Positions 35,501 through 44,688 of a DNA stretch of 64,000 bases are shown here, in pieces. This DNA comes from Chryseobacterium caseinilyticum (GTDB lineage Bacteria > Bacteroidota > Bacteroidia > Flavobacteriales > Weeksellaceae). A program made the position numbers and the translations under genes. Position 1 is the stretch's first letter. Each line of letters begins with the position of its first letter. The stretch spans positions 505,508-569,507 of the forward strand of contig NZ_JACYFS010000002.1 in the NCBI RefSeq assembly GCF_014837145.1, in the 5' to 3' direction. A model generated the notes under the pieces. It saw nothing but the letters and a program-made list of their open reading frames with translations, was not told where the DNA came from and did no database searches.

Positions 35501-36959
35501 TAAAACAAGACTCCGTCCTGTTCTGATGACCGCAGCCGTGGCTTCATTAGGGTTTTTACCAATGGCCATTTCAACAGGAGCCGGAGCAGAAGTGCAGAAA
35601 CCTTTGGCAACCGTCGTGATTGGCGGATTGATCACAGCAACCTTCCTGACGTTATTTGTTTTACCAATGTTATACATTATTTTTAATACAAAATTCAGAA
35701 AGAATCATTTTAAAATGAAACCTTTGACAACGATTGTCGTGTTAGGATTTTTATTGGTTGGAAATATATATAGCGCTCAAACCACGAAAACGCTTTCATT
35801 GGATAAGGCTACAGAAATGGCTTTGAATAAAAATTATTCTATCCAGTCCAAAAATCTAGATATTAAAGTTTCTGAGGCTTTGAAAGCTACAGCCAACGAA
35901 CTTCCGAAAATGAATTTCAATGCGCAGCTTGGGCAGTACAACAGTCCGAAGTTTGACCAGTCATTCTCCATTTCCCAGAGTATTCCTTTTCCGACTTTAT
36001 TTAAGGCAAGAAAAGATTTAATTATTGAAGAAATTAAAGCCAAACAAATTAAGAGAGACATCACTGCCAATGAAGTGGCGAAACAGGTAAGGACTTACTT
36101 TTATCAGATTGAATATTTACAGTACAACCAGACAAAACTGATGAAACTCGACAGTCTGTATCAGGATTTTATACGGATTGCAACGGTGAGATTTAATGCC
36201 GGTGACATCAAAAAGATTGAGATCAGTACTGCCGAAACGCAGAAGGGAGAAATCAGTCTTTTATTAAATCAGAATAAAATTTATCTAAAAAATGCCTATA
36301 AAAATCTGAAAACGGTACTTAATTATGATGATGAATTCGAGATTCCAGTCGGTAAAAATTATCAGCCACTGAAAGCGGAATACGTTCTCGACAGCATCAC
36401 GATTGCCAACCATCCGACGGTGAAGGCTTTTTATCAGGAAATGGAAATTGCCGAGAAAAATAAAAACGTAGAGAGATCACAAGGTTTACCGGAGTTTACT
36501 TTAGGATATGTGAATCAGTCGTTGATTGGTTTTCATACTGTGAACGGCCAGGAAAAATACTATAATGCCGGAGACCGTTTTAATGTTGCCAACATTGGTG
36601 TTTCGATTCCTCTCACGTTTGGAGCTACCAAGGCCAGAATCCAGTCTTTGGATTATCAGAAACAGATCGCAGAATCCAATGCAAAGCTCCAGCAAAAACA
36701 ACTGACTGCTCAATTGGAAAATGCTTTAAGTCAATATCAGCAGGACGTTCAGCAGTACGAATATTACATGAATCAGGCTTTACCCAACGCTGAAAAAATT
36801 GTGAAAGCAGGACAACTCGGATATAGAACCGGAGAGATTTCCTATGTCGAATATCTTTTCGCCCTTCAGACCGCAACCAATATTCAGCTGAAATATCTGG
36901 AATCTATTCAGCAGGTCAATCAGTCTGTCATTACCATCAATTCTTTAATCAATCAATAA
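32595..36959 (+). CDS. CusA/CzcA-type heavy-metal RND pump fused to a TolC-like outer-membrane protein
   Basis: A 1454-residue fusion starting at GTG. Residues 1 to about 1035 are an inner-membrane RND pump of the heavy-metal family (12 TM helices, periplasmic domains). TM4 carries the proton-relay acidic residues in GAIDFGLIVDGAVIIVE near residue 405. From Met1041 a signal-peptide-like segment (MKPLTTIVVLGFLLVGNIYSA) opens a TolC/CzcC-type domain with the usual LSLDKATEMALNKN start and coiled-coil repeats. The inner-membrane pump would normally pair with a separate outer-membrane channel; here both are one reading frame. It exports Cu/Ag or Zn/Co/Cd; the metal cannot be fixed. The adaptor gene follows after one base. 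Confidence 0.92.
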   Translation: MLDNIIKFSIRNKIVIGVMTLFLIIWGVWSATRLPIDAVPDITNNQVQIITVCPTLAGQEVEQLVTFPIEQSIANIPDIEETRSISRFGLSVITVVFKEKVDVYFARQLISEKLKEASEEIPKGVGTPELSPVSTGLGEVYQYILHPKKGSEKKYSSKELRTMQDWIVRRQLNGTPGVAEVNSFGGELKQYEVAVDPNRLRAMGISVTDLFTALEKNNQNTGGAYIDKKPNAYFIRGIGVVTSLDDIKNIAIDTKTGSVPIFIKDVADVRLGSAIRYGAMTYNGQVDAVGGIVMMLKGANSNEVVNLIKDKIPTIQKSLPNDVVIEPFLDRTDLVGRAINTVEKNLIEGALIVIFVLVIFLGNFRAGLIVASAIPLALLFALGMMNVFGVSANLMSLGAIDFGLIVDGAVIIVEATLHHLGLRKSTQRLTQSEMDEEVFLSASKIRNSAAFGEIIILIVYIPILTLVGVEGKMFTPMAKTVGFAILGALILSLTYIPMMSALFLSKTVSAKETFSDKMMNKVQSIYQPLLRKALQVKYIIVSATVILFAICIVLFSRMGGEFIPQLQEGDFAFHCILPQGSSLTQSVETSMQASRIIKQFDEVKMVVGKTGSAEVPTDPMPPEATDLIIVLKPQSDWKTKKSYDELADEISEKLELIPGVFFEKNQPIQMRFNELMTGIRQDVAVKIFGENLDSLAIYAEKVNKVIQTVDGTTAPQIERISGLPQINVEYDRTRMANYGLNIEDVNNTLSTAFAGKSAGQVFENERRFDLVVRLDSLHRTNIDDVNNLMISTSTGNQIPLSQVANISYKLGPSQISREEGKRRIVIGFNVKDRDVESVVNDIQVKLDKQIKLPSGYYFTYGGQFENLQAASKRLMIAVPVSLLLIFMLLYFTFKSFKQAALIFTAIPMSAIGGIFALLIRDMPFSISAGIGFIALFGVAVLNGIVLIGTFNQLEKDGETDILKRVFEGTKTRLRPVLMTAAVASLGFLPMAISTGAGAEVQKPLATVVIGGLITATFLTLFVLPMLYIIFNTKFRKNHFKMKPLTTIVVLGFLLVGNIYSAQTTKTLSLDKATEMALNKNYSIQSKNLDIKVSEALKATANELPKMNFNAQLGQYNSPKFDQSFSISQSIPFPTLFKARKDLIIEEIKAKQIKRDITANEVAKQVRTYFYQIEYLQYNQTKLMKLDSLYQDFIRIATVRFNAGDIKKIEISTAETQKGEISLLLNQNKIYLKNAYKNLKTVLNYDDEFEIPVGKNYQPLKAEYVLDSITIANHPTVKAFYQEMEIAEKNKNVERSQGLPEFTLGYVNQSLIGFHTVNGQEKYYNAGDRFNVANIGVSIPLTFGATKARIQSLDYQKQIAESNAKLQQKQLTAQLENALSQYQQDVQQYEYYMNQALPNAEKIVKAGQLGYRTGEISYVEYLFALQTATNIQLKYLESIQQVNQSVITINSLINQ

Positions 36960-36960
36960 A

Positions 36961-38214
36961 ATGAAACAACATATTATCTACACCGCTTTTACCTTTCTGT
37001 TTCTCATAAGCTGCGGAAAAAAGGACACTCCTGCAGAGTCCGAAAGCGAAGTGAAAACGGAACAAACTGAAGAGCATGGCGAAGAAGCACCAAAAACCAT
37101 TGCAGGACTCACGGAAGAGCAGATGAAAGCGGTCGGGATCACTTTGGGGAAAATCGAAATGAAAGAACTGACTTCAACAATTAAAGCAAATGGCGCATTG
37201 AGAGTTCCCAATAATAACAAAGCGACCATCACATCAATGTATGGCGGTATTATCAAAACTTTAAATGTTCAAATTGGGGATTTTGTAAGAAAAGGACAGG
37301 TGATTGCCTCTATTTCAAATCCGGAATACATCCAGTTGCAGGAGCAATATTTAACCGTAAAAAGCAGAATTGCGTTTGCCGAGCAGGAATATAGAAGACA
37401 GAAAGAACTGTTCGACAACGATGCCGGCGCAAAGAAAAACCTTCAAAGTTCTGATGCCGAACTGAAAACCCTTCGAACACAACTTTCATCTTTGCAGAGA
37501 CAGCTTCAGATTATGGGTATTAATCCTTCGAATATCAGCAATGGAAATCTGAGATCAGGTTTGGTGATCACATCGCCAATCAGCGGGACGGTCAGCACTA
37601 TTTCTGCGCAGATCGGTAGCTATGTTGATATTTCATCGCCTGTTGCAGAAGTGATCGATAATGGTTCTTTACATTTGGATCTTCAGGTTTTTGAAAAGGA
37701 TCTGCCTAAAATGTTGGTCGGACAGACCGTACATTTTAAACTCACCAATAACCCGGAAACCGAGTACGATGCCAAAATCTACAGCATCGGTTCGTCTTTT
37801 GAAAATGACAGCAAAACCATCTCAGTACACTGTTCAGTAATCGGAAATAAAACCGGATTGATCGACGGAATGAATATTACAGGAATCGTAAGTCTTGATA
37901 AGAGTACTACTCCTGCAGTTCCGAATGAAGCGATCGTAGAGGCAGACAGCAAATACTACATTTTCATCAAAACAGACAAGAAAGCAGAAGAGCATCACGA
38001 AGAAGAAAGCGAACATCAAGACGAAAAGAAAGCACCAGAAAAAGAATCAAAAACCATTAATTTTGAAAAGATAGAAGTGGTAAAAGGTTCTTCGGATATG
38101 GGCTATACGGCGATTACGACCGTTAATGAAATTTCAAAAGATGCAGAAGTGGTGGTAAAAGGTGCATTTTTTGTGAATGCGAAACTGAGTAATTCCGGAG
38201 AACACGAACATTAA
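36961..38214 (+). CDS. RND efflux periplasmic adaptor (CusB/CzcB family) lipoprotein
   Basis: A 417-residue membrane-fusion protein with a lipoprotein signal (lipobox FLIS-Cys18). It has an N-terminal acidic/His stretch, barrel-sandwich and alpha-hairpin segments (LQEQYLTVKSRIAFAEQEYRR), GLVITSPISGTVS, and a C-terminal linker rich in His and Glu (EEHHEEESEHQDEKK) plus a GEHEH tail likely to bind metal. It bridges the pump and the outer-membrane domain of the preceding fusion protein. Its start is one base after the pump stop, so the two are co-transcribed. Confidence 0.9.
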   Translation: MKQHIIYTAFTFLFLISCGKKDTPAESESEVKTEQTEEHGEEAPKTIAGLTEEQMKAVGITLGKIEMKELTSTIKANGALRVPNNNKATITSMYGGIIKTLNVQIGDFVRKGQVIASISNPEYIQLQEQYLTVKSRIAFAEQEYRRQKELFDNDAGAKKNLQSSDAELKTLRTQLSSLQRQLQIMGINPSNISNGNLRSGLVITSPISGTVSTISAQIGSYVDISSPVAEVIDNGSLHLDLQVFEKDLPKMLVGQTVHFKLTNNPETEYDAKIYSIGSSFENDSKTISVHCSVIGNKTGLIDGMNITGIVSLDKSTTPAVPNEAIVEADSKYYIFIKTDKKAEEHHEEESEHQDEKKAPEKESKTINFEKIEVVKGSSDMGYTAITTVNEISKDAEVVVKGAFFVNAKLSNSGEHEH

Positions 38215-38227
38215 AAAACTGGAAATT

Positions 38228-38827
38228 ATGATTTTACTGAAATTTTATTTACCTGTGTATCTGCTATTGTACATCATGGTGGCTTTTTTGCTGCCATCCT
38301 ACCGAACCTACAGAAAAACAGGCTTAAACCCGATCACTTTTGGAAAAACTGATAATGCCCACGACTATATAGGTTTTGTTATGAAGGTATTAGTAGTATT
38401 ACTTTTTGTGGTGGTATTTGTTTATTCTTTGAGTGATACAATTTATCAATATCTGACACCGGTTTCCTATCTGGTGACTAATACATTTTTGACATGCGGA
38501 TTGTTGCTGATCCATGTTTCATTACTTTGGATTGCAGTTGCACAATACCAAATGAGCAACAGCTGGCGTATTGGTATTGACGAAAATAATAAAACAGAAT
38601 TGATTACGAAAGGTCTTTTCTCCTACAGCCGTAATCCGATATTTTTAGGAATGACCGTCAGTGTTGCAGGAATCTTTTTTATTCTTCCCAATGCACTGAC
38701 ATTTTTTCTGATGCTGGCCACTTATATCGTTATCCAGATCCAGATAAGGCTGGAAGAAGAATTTTTGGAAAGGCAGCACGGCGAAAAATATTTAATTTAC
38801 AAAAACACCACTAAAAGACTACTTTAA
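38228..38827 (+). CDS. Isoprenylcysteine carboxyl methyltransferase (ICMT)-like membrane methyltransferase
   Basis: A 199-residue protein with about five TM segments. The C-terminal ICMT/PEMT-type motif (KGLFSYSRNPIFLGMTVSVAG, then RLEEEFLERQHGEKYLIYK) in eukaryotic relatives binds SAM. Bacterial members near metal transporters have no defined substrate; methylation of a small lipid or metal-related molecule is possible but unproven. The stop codon shares one base with the start of the P-type ATPase, so the genes are coupled. Confidence 0.8.
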   Translation: MILLKFYLPVYLLLYIMVAFLLPSYRTYRKTGLNPITFGKTDNAHDYIGFVMKVLVVLLFVVVFVYSLSDTIYQYLTPVSYLVTNTFLTCGLLLIHVSLLWIAVAQYQMSNSWRIGIDENNKTELITKGLFSYSRNPIFLGMTVSVAGIFFILPNALTFFLMLATYIVIQIQIRLEEEFLERQHGEKYLIYKNTTKRLL

Positions 38828-40851
38828 TGGAACACCAACATCAATACGATGCACAAGGCAGACAGCTCTGCTGCACACCGCAGGAAGGAAAAATCTACAA
38901 AGACGCCGGCGCAAAAAAATTACTTGAGGAGCACGATCATGATCATAACGATGATGATGGTCACAACCATGATCATGATAATTCTGATAAAACGACATTT
39001 CAAATGTTTTTACCCGCAATTATTTCTCTGGCTGTACTTTTATCAGGTATAATACTGGATAATTTCATCGCACAGAAATGGTTTGCGAGTTGGGTGAGAA
39101 TTGTTTGGTATTTCGCGGCTTATCTTCCAGTAGGTTTACCCGTTTTAAAAGAAGCCTTTGAGAGTATCAGGAAAGGTGATGTTTTTTCGGAATTTTTGCT
39201 GATGGGAATTGCTACAACAGGAGCTTTTTCTATTGGAGAATACCCCGAAGGTGTTGCGGTGATGCTGTTTTACAGCGTCGGCGAAGTATTTCAGACGCTT
39301 GCAGTTTCAAGAGCAAAAAGTAATATCAAAGCTTTGCTGGATCAGCGTCCCGATGAAGTGACCATTCTTGAAAACAACCAACCCAAAACCATCCCTGCAG
39401 ATCAGGCAAAAATTGGTGATATCATCCAATTAAAGTCAGGTGAAAAATTAGCTTTGGACGGAGAACTAATAAGCGATTCGGCATCGTTCAATACGGCTGC
39501 TTTGACTGGAGAAAGTAAACCTGACACAAAAAGCAAAGGCGAATCTGTATTAGCCGGAATGATTAATCTTCAAACCATTGTTCAGGTAAAAGTGACAACT
39601 GCTTACGAGGACAGTAAGTTGAGTAAAATTCTGGAAATGGTACAGAACGCAACAGCTCAGAAAGCACCGACAGAGCTTTTTATCCGAAAATTTGCAAGAA
39701 TTTATACACCAATTGTTGTCGGATTAGCACTTCTGATATGCTTAGTGCCTTACTTTTTTACAGACAATTATGTTTTCCGGGACTGGCTTTACCGAGCCTT
39801 GGTCTTCCTGGTTATTTCTTGTCCGTGTGCTTTGGTCATCAGCATTCCTTTAGGTTATTTCGGCGGAATTGGTGCGGCTTCCAAAAATGGTATTTTGTTT
39901 AAAGGGAGTAATTTTTTAGACATTATTGCCAATATTCAGAATGTTGTGATGGACAAAACGGGAACGATGACTGAGGGTGTCTTTAAGGTTCAGGAAATCA
40001 ACATCAAACCCGAATTTGATAAGAATGAACTGTTGAAAATGGTAAATGCCTTGGAAAGCAAAAGTACACACCCAATTGCCACGGCAATTCACGACTATGT
40101 GGGAGAAATAGACCAGTCGTTAGAACTTCAGAATACGGAAGAGATTGCAGGACACGGACTGAAAGCAATTGTTAAAGGAAAAGAACTGCTGATCGGGAAT
40201 TTTAAATTGATGGATAAGTTCAGTATCAGATATGACATTGATCCATCAAAGATCATCTATACGGTAATTGCGATCGCATACGACGGGAAATTCGCTGGCT
40301 ACATCACGATTGCAGACAGCATCAAGGAAGATGCAAAACAGACTGTGGAAAAATTACACAATTTGAATGTAAAAGCTACAATGCTGAGCGGCGATAAAAG
40401 TACAGTGGTGAAATTTGTAGCCCAACAGTTAGGAATCGATAATGCTTTTGGAGACTTACTTCCGGAAGATAAGGTCAATAAAGTGAAAGAGATCAAATCA
40501 AAAAATGAGACCGTTGCTTTTGTGGGCGATGGTGTGAACGATGCGCCCGTTGTTGCTTTAAGTGATGTCGGGATTGCAATGGGTGGACTTGGAAGCGACG
40601 CAACCATTGAGACGGCTGATGTAGTAATTCAGGATGACAAACCTTCTAAAATACCGATGGCAATCAATATCGGAAAGCAAACCAGAAAAATCGTCTTGCA
40701 GAATATCATTCTTGCTTTTGCCGTAAAGGGCGTGGTTCTCATTCTTGGAGCAGGCGGACTAGCGACAATGTGGGAAGCTGTTTTTGCGGATGTGGGTGTA
40801 GCGTTACTGGCAATTTTAAATGCTGTGAGAATTCAGAAAATGAAATTTTAA
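38827..40851 (+). CDS. Heavy-metal P-type ATPase (Zn/Cd/Pb/Co type)
   Basis: A 674-residue P1B ATPase. Instead of an HMA domain, the N-terminus has a CC pair (QLCCTP) and a His/Asp-rich run (EEHDHDHNDDDGHNHDHDN) likely to bind Zn-like metals. The A domain carries TGESKP. The ion-binding CPC motif is at 332-334, phosphorylation Asp376 in DKTGT, and the hinge is GDGVNDAP. This layout and the CPC motif fit the ZntA/CadA group. It exports divalent metal to the periplasm, where the RND system could carry it outward. It is the last gene of the metal operon. Confidence 0.92.
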   Translation: MEHQHQYDAQGRQLCCTPQEGKIYKDAGAKKLLEEHDHDHNDDDGHNHDHDNSDKTTFQMFLPAIISLAVLLSGIILDNFIAQKWFASWVRIVWYFAAYLPVGLPVLKEAFESIRKGDVFSEFLLMGIATTGAFSIGEYPEGVAVMLFYSVGEVFQTLAVSRAKSNIKALLDQRPDEVTILENNQPKTIPADQAKIGDIIQLKSGEKLALDGELISDSASFNTAALTGESKPDTKSKGESVLAGMINLQTIVQVKVTTAYEDSKLSKILEMVQNATAQKAPTELFIRKFARIYTPIVVGLALLICLVPYFFTDNYVFRDWLYRALVFLVISCPCALVISIPLGYFGGIGAASKNGILFKGSNFLDIIANIQNVVMDKTGTMTEGVFKVQEINIKPEFDKNELLKMVNALESKSTHPIATAIHDYVGEIDQSLELQNTEEIAGHGLKAIVKGKELLIGNFKLMDKFSIRYDIDPSKIIYTVIAIAYDGKFAGYITIADSIKEDAKQTVEKLHNLNVKATMLSGDKSTVVKFVAQQLGIDNAFGDLLPEDKVNKVKEIKSKNETVAFVGDGVNDAPVVALSDVGIAMGGLGSDATIETADVVIQDDKPSKIPMAINIGKQTRKIVLQNIILAFAVKGVVLILGAGGLATMWEAVFADVGVALLAILNAVRIQKMKF

Positions 40852-40967
40852 TAAAGATTTAAATTTATGCAATTTCTTAGAAACTCAGATTTTATTTAAA
40901 GTCTGCTTTACTGATAAAGAAACAATTTATTTTGAACTTTCAGATCTTAGATTTAAATTTATAATCA

Positions 40968-41849
40968 TTGAAAAATAAGAACCATCATATTCAACAATTC
41001 GAACTTTCGCCTTTAGCAAAGGCCGGGATCATTATTGCAAATATGGAAGGTCGTGAGATCGAGGAACACGATGTTTCTACACCCTATCGTGATGATCATT
41101 GCCAGTTGATGTTGGCTGTAAGTGGGGAATTTAAATTAAATATCGATTTTGAAACCATTACGTTTACCGCACCGGCATTACTGTTTGTATTTCCGGAGCA
41201 GGTTCATCAGACGATAGAGGTAAAAGATCCAAAAGGTTGGATGATAAGCTTTGATCCTTCTTTGGTGAATCAGGATGTTCTGCAACTTTTTGGAAACAAG
41301 TTTAACAATCCTTTTTTACTTCATTCTGGATCAGCTTTTTATCAGCACATCCATATTCTTGTTGATCTGATTGAAAAAATGCAGTCAGAAAAACCGAATA
41401 ACTATCTTCAGAACAGTATAGGCCTCATACTGAACGGACTTTTAAACCTTATTGCAGGAGAACTTGTTTCTGATATCTTCATTAATAAAGAAAAAGAAAA
41501 CCGAAGCATTATTCTCAAGGAGAAATTCATAAAACTTACAAAGGAAAATTTCAAAACCTGGAAGCAAGCTTCACAATATGCATCTGCACTATCGATCTCC
41601 ACCTCACATTTGAATGATACTGTAAAATCATTGACGGGAAGTTCAGTATCTGCACATATTCAGGAAGTATCCATTATTGAGGCCAAGCGATTGCTCTATT
41701 TCACAGAGATGACCGTCAAGGAGATCGCTTATGAAGTAGGCTATAATGAGCCAGTGTATTTTGGAAAATTGTTTAAAAAAATAACCAAACTGACACCTTT
41801 GGAATTTAGAAATAAATTCCGTGATAAGGACCATCTTTCCCTTCATTAG
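40968..41849 (+). CDS. AraC family transcriptional regulator
   Basis: A 293-residue AraC-type regulator with an N-terminal cupin-like domain (DDHCQLMLAVSGEFKLNIDF, LFVFPEQVHQTIE) and a C-terminal double HTH (MTVKEIAYEVGYNEPVYFGKLFKKITKLTP region). Start is TTG 40968; no earlier ATG fits. It precedes the IMPase-like and NAD(P)-binding genes on the same strand, which are the likely targets. Confidence 0.82.
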   Translation: MKNKNHHIQQFELSPLAKAGIIIANMEGREIEEHDVSTPYRDDHCQLMLAVSGEFKLNIDFETITFTAPALLFVFPEQVHQTIEVKDPKGWMISFDPSLVNQDVLQLFGNKFNNPFLLHSGSAFYQHIHILVDLIEKMQSEKPNNYLQNSIGLILNGLLNLIAGELVSDIFINKEKENRSIILKEKFIKLTKENFKTWKQASQYASALSISTSHLNDTVKSLTGSSVSAHIQEVSIIEAKRLLYFTEMTVKEIAYEVGYNEPVYFGKLFKKITKLTPLEFRNKFRDKDHLSLH

Positions 41850-41910
41850 AACTATCATCAAGGATAATTGACGGAGTAGATTTGCAATGTAATTAATACA
41901 ACAATTGAAA

Positions 41911-42717
41911 ATGCAAAACGAAATCAATATCCCGATCGTACTGGATGCAGTAAAGAAAATTGGCGATATCTTTCTAAGAGACTATAAACAAGATTCCATC
42001 CCGCAAAGTATGGAGGAGCTTATAAAACAATTAGAAAAGATCGACGACTTATGTCTGACCTCGATGAAGCAAGACCTGTCTCCTGAATTTCCCAATATTC
42101 CGTGGCTCCTTGGCGACGAGTTCGATACCGATTCACAAAGAGATCCTTCTTCAAAAGAAGAATATTGGCTTTGTGACGCAATGGATGGAGCCATACAGTA
42201 TCTTCAGCATATTCCGGGATGGACGATTAATCTAACACTTATCAGTAATGGAAAACCAGTCTTTTCTGTGATTTATGATCCGTTGTCCAACGAAATGTTT
42301 TGGGCAAAAGATGGTGTGGGTGCTTTTATGAATGATGTAGCGATGAATGTCAGTAATAAAAAGGATCTGGCTGTAATGCTAGCCGTTTTTGAGTATGGTC
42401 ATCAGGATAAGTCCGACACTCATTTGAATGAAAAAATCGGTTCTACAGTTATAAAGCTACTTGATAATTTCGGAATAGTGAGAAACTATGGTCCTCACGG
42501 ATTGCAGCTAGCTTACGTTGGTGCCGGAAGGATTGATCTTTTCATCCAGGAAGATCTGGATACGTATAATTGGATCGCAGGATCACTTATCGCCAAAGAA
42601 GCCGGAGCTGAGATTTTAACCACCGAGGGTCGACCTTGGAAATGGGGAAGCGAAAGCCTTTTGGTCGCAGGTAAAAGTACTATTGAAAAATATCTTTCAA
42701 ATAAATCTAAAAAATAA
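41911..42717 (+). CDS. Inositol monophosphatase-like protein with altered metal site
   Basis: A 268-residue member of the IMPase/CysQ superfamily. Motifs are GDE (68-70), DAMDG with Asp89 and Asp92, and a C-terminal YNWIAGSLIAKEAGAEI. In canonical IMPases the last motif is WDxAAG with a metal-binding Asp; here it is Asn220. The first motif ends in GA rather than GT. It could hydrolyse a sugar or nucleotide phosphate with altered metal use, or have lost activity. ATG 41911 is preferred over TTG 41905. The NAD(P)-binding gene starts immediately after the stop. Confidence 0.8.
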   Translation: MQNEINIPIVLDAVKKIGDIFLRDYKQDSIPQSMEELIKQLEKIDDLCLTSMKQDLSPEFPNIPWLLGDEFDTDSQRDPSSKEEYWLCDAMDGAIQYLQHIPGWTINLTLISNGKPVFSVIYDPLSNEMFWAKDGVGAFMNDVAMNVSNKKDLAVMLAVFEYGHQDKSDTHLNEKIGSTVIKLLDNFGIVRNYGPHGLQLAYVGAGRIDLFIQEDLDTYNWIAGSLIAKEAGAEILTTEGRPWKWGSESLLVAGKSTIEKYLSNKSKK

Positions 42718-43344
42718 ATGAATATAGCAATCATAGGAGCAGGAGCCGGAATTGGATTGGAATCTGTCATTCAAGCACTGGAAAAAGGACATAACGTAAC
42801 GGCATTATCAACAAAGAGCGACCATATTCCTGACCATCCCAATCTGATCAAAATAAACGGAAATGCAACATCATCGATTGATATGACGAAAACAATCAAA
42901 AACGCTGATGTGATTTTGATAACTGTCGGGACAAAAAATAAAAAAGCAACGACTCTTTTTTCTGATATTGCCGAAACATTGATAAAAGTGGGTCGTGAAC
43001 TTAATTTCTCTTCACCTGTTCTTATTATCACAGGTTTTGGAGCGGGAGAAAGTAAAAATTATGTAAACTTCTTTATGCGGACTGTCATCTCCCTGTTCCT
43101 GAAAGATCAGTACATCAATAAAACGGAAATGGAAGAACTCATCACAAAAAGTAATTTGAGATGGGAGATCATACGACCCGGAATGCTAACCAACGGAAGT
43201 GCAACCTCAACTTACAAAGTACTATCCAGACTTCAAAGAGGAATTAAAGTGGGGAAGATATCACGAGCTGATGTGGCCAATTTCTTGATTGATGAAGCAG
43301 AAAATCAAAGATTTATTCATCAATATGTGGCGTTATCTAATTAA
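42718..43344 (+). CDS. NAD(P)-binding protein (atypical SDR / NmrA-like)
   Basis: A 208-residue Rossmann protein with an N-terminal IIGAGAGIGLESVIQAL turn and no YxxxK pair, as in atypical SDRs of the NAD(P)H-binding family. Typical stretches are VTALSTKSDHI, WEIIRPGMLTNG and ISRADVANFLI. The reaction is unknown. ATG follows the IMPase stop with no gap, so the two are translationally coupled. A hairpin terminator follows. Confidence 0.82.
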   Translation: MNIAIIGAGAGIGLESVIQALEKGHNVTALSTKSDHIPDHPNLIKINGNATSSIDMTKTIKNADVILITVGTKNKKATTLFSDIAETLIKVGRELNFSSPVLIITGFGAGESKNYVNFFMRTVISLFLKDQYINKTEMEELITKSNLRWEIIRPGMLTNGSATSTYKVLSRLQRGIKVGKISRADVANFLIDEAENQRFIHQYVALSN

Positions 43345-43348
43345 TAAA

Positions 43349-43382
43349 AAAATAGTGAACGATTTACTTCGATCACTATTTT
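43349..43382 (+). terminator. Rho-independent terminator
   Basis: Ten-base perfect arms AAAATAGTGA / TCACTATTTT with a 14-base loop, right after the NAD(P)-binding gene. Confidence 0.7.
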
Positions 43383-43506
43383 GTATCTAAAAATAATGTT
43401 TTAATTTCGATTGAAAGCATAATTTAAAAGTCTTTCCGACCAATTAGGATAAGTTAAATGTGTATTGATTAACAGTATTTTTTTCAATGATTCAATTATA
43501 TTATAC

Positions 43507-44688
<1,182 letters not shown>

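Noticed and set aside
41911..42717. Calling the IMPase-like gene cysQ or suhB
   Set aside because: The metal motif differs from both groups, so a specific name would overstate the evidence.
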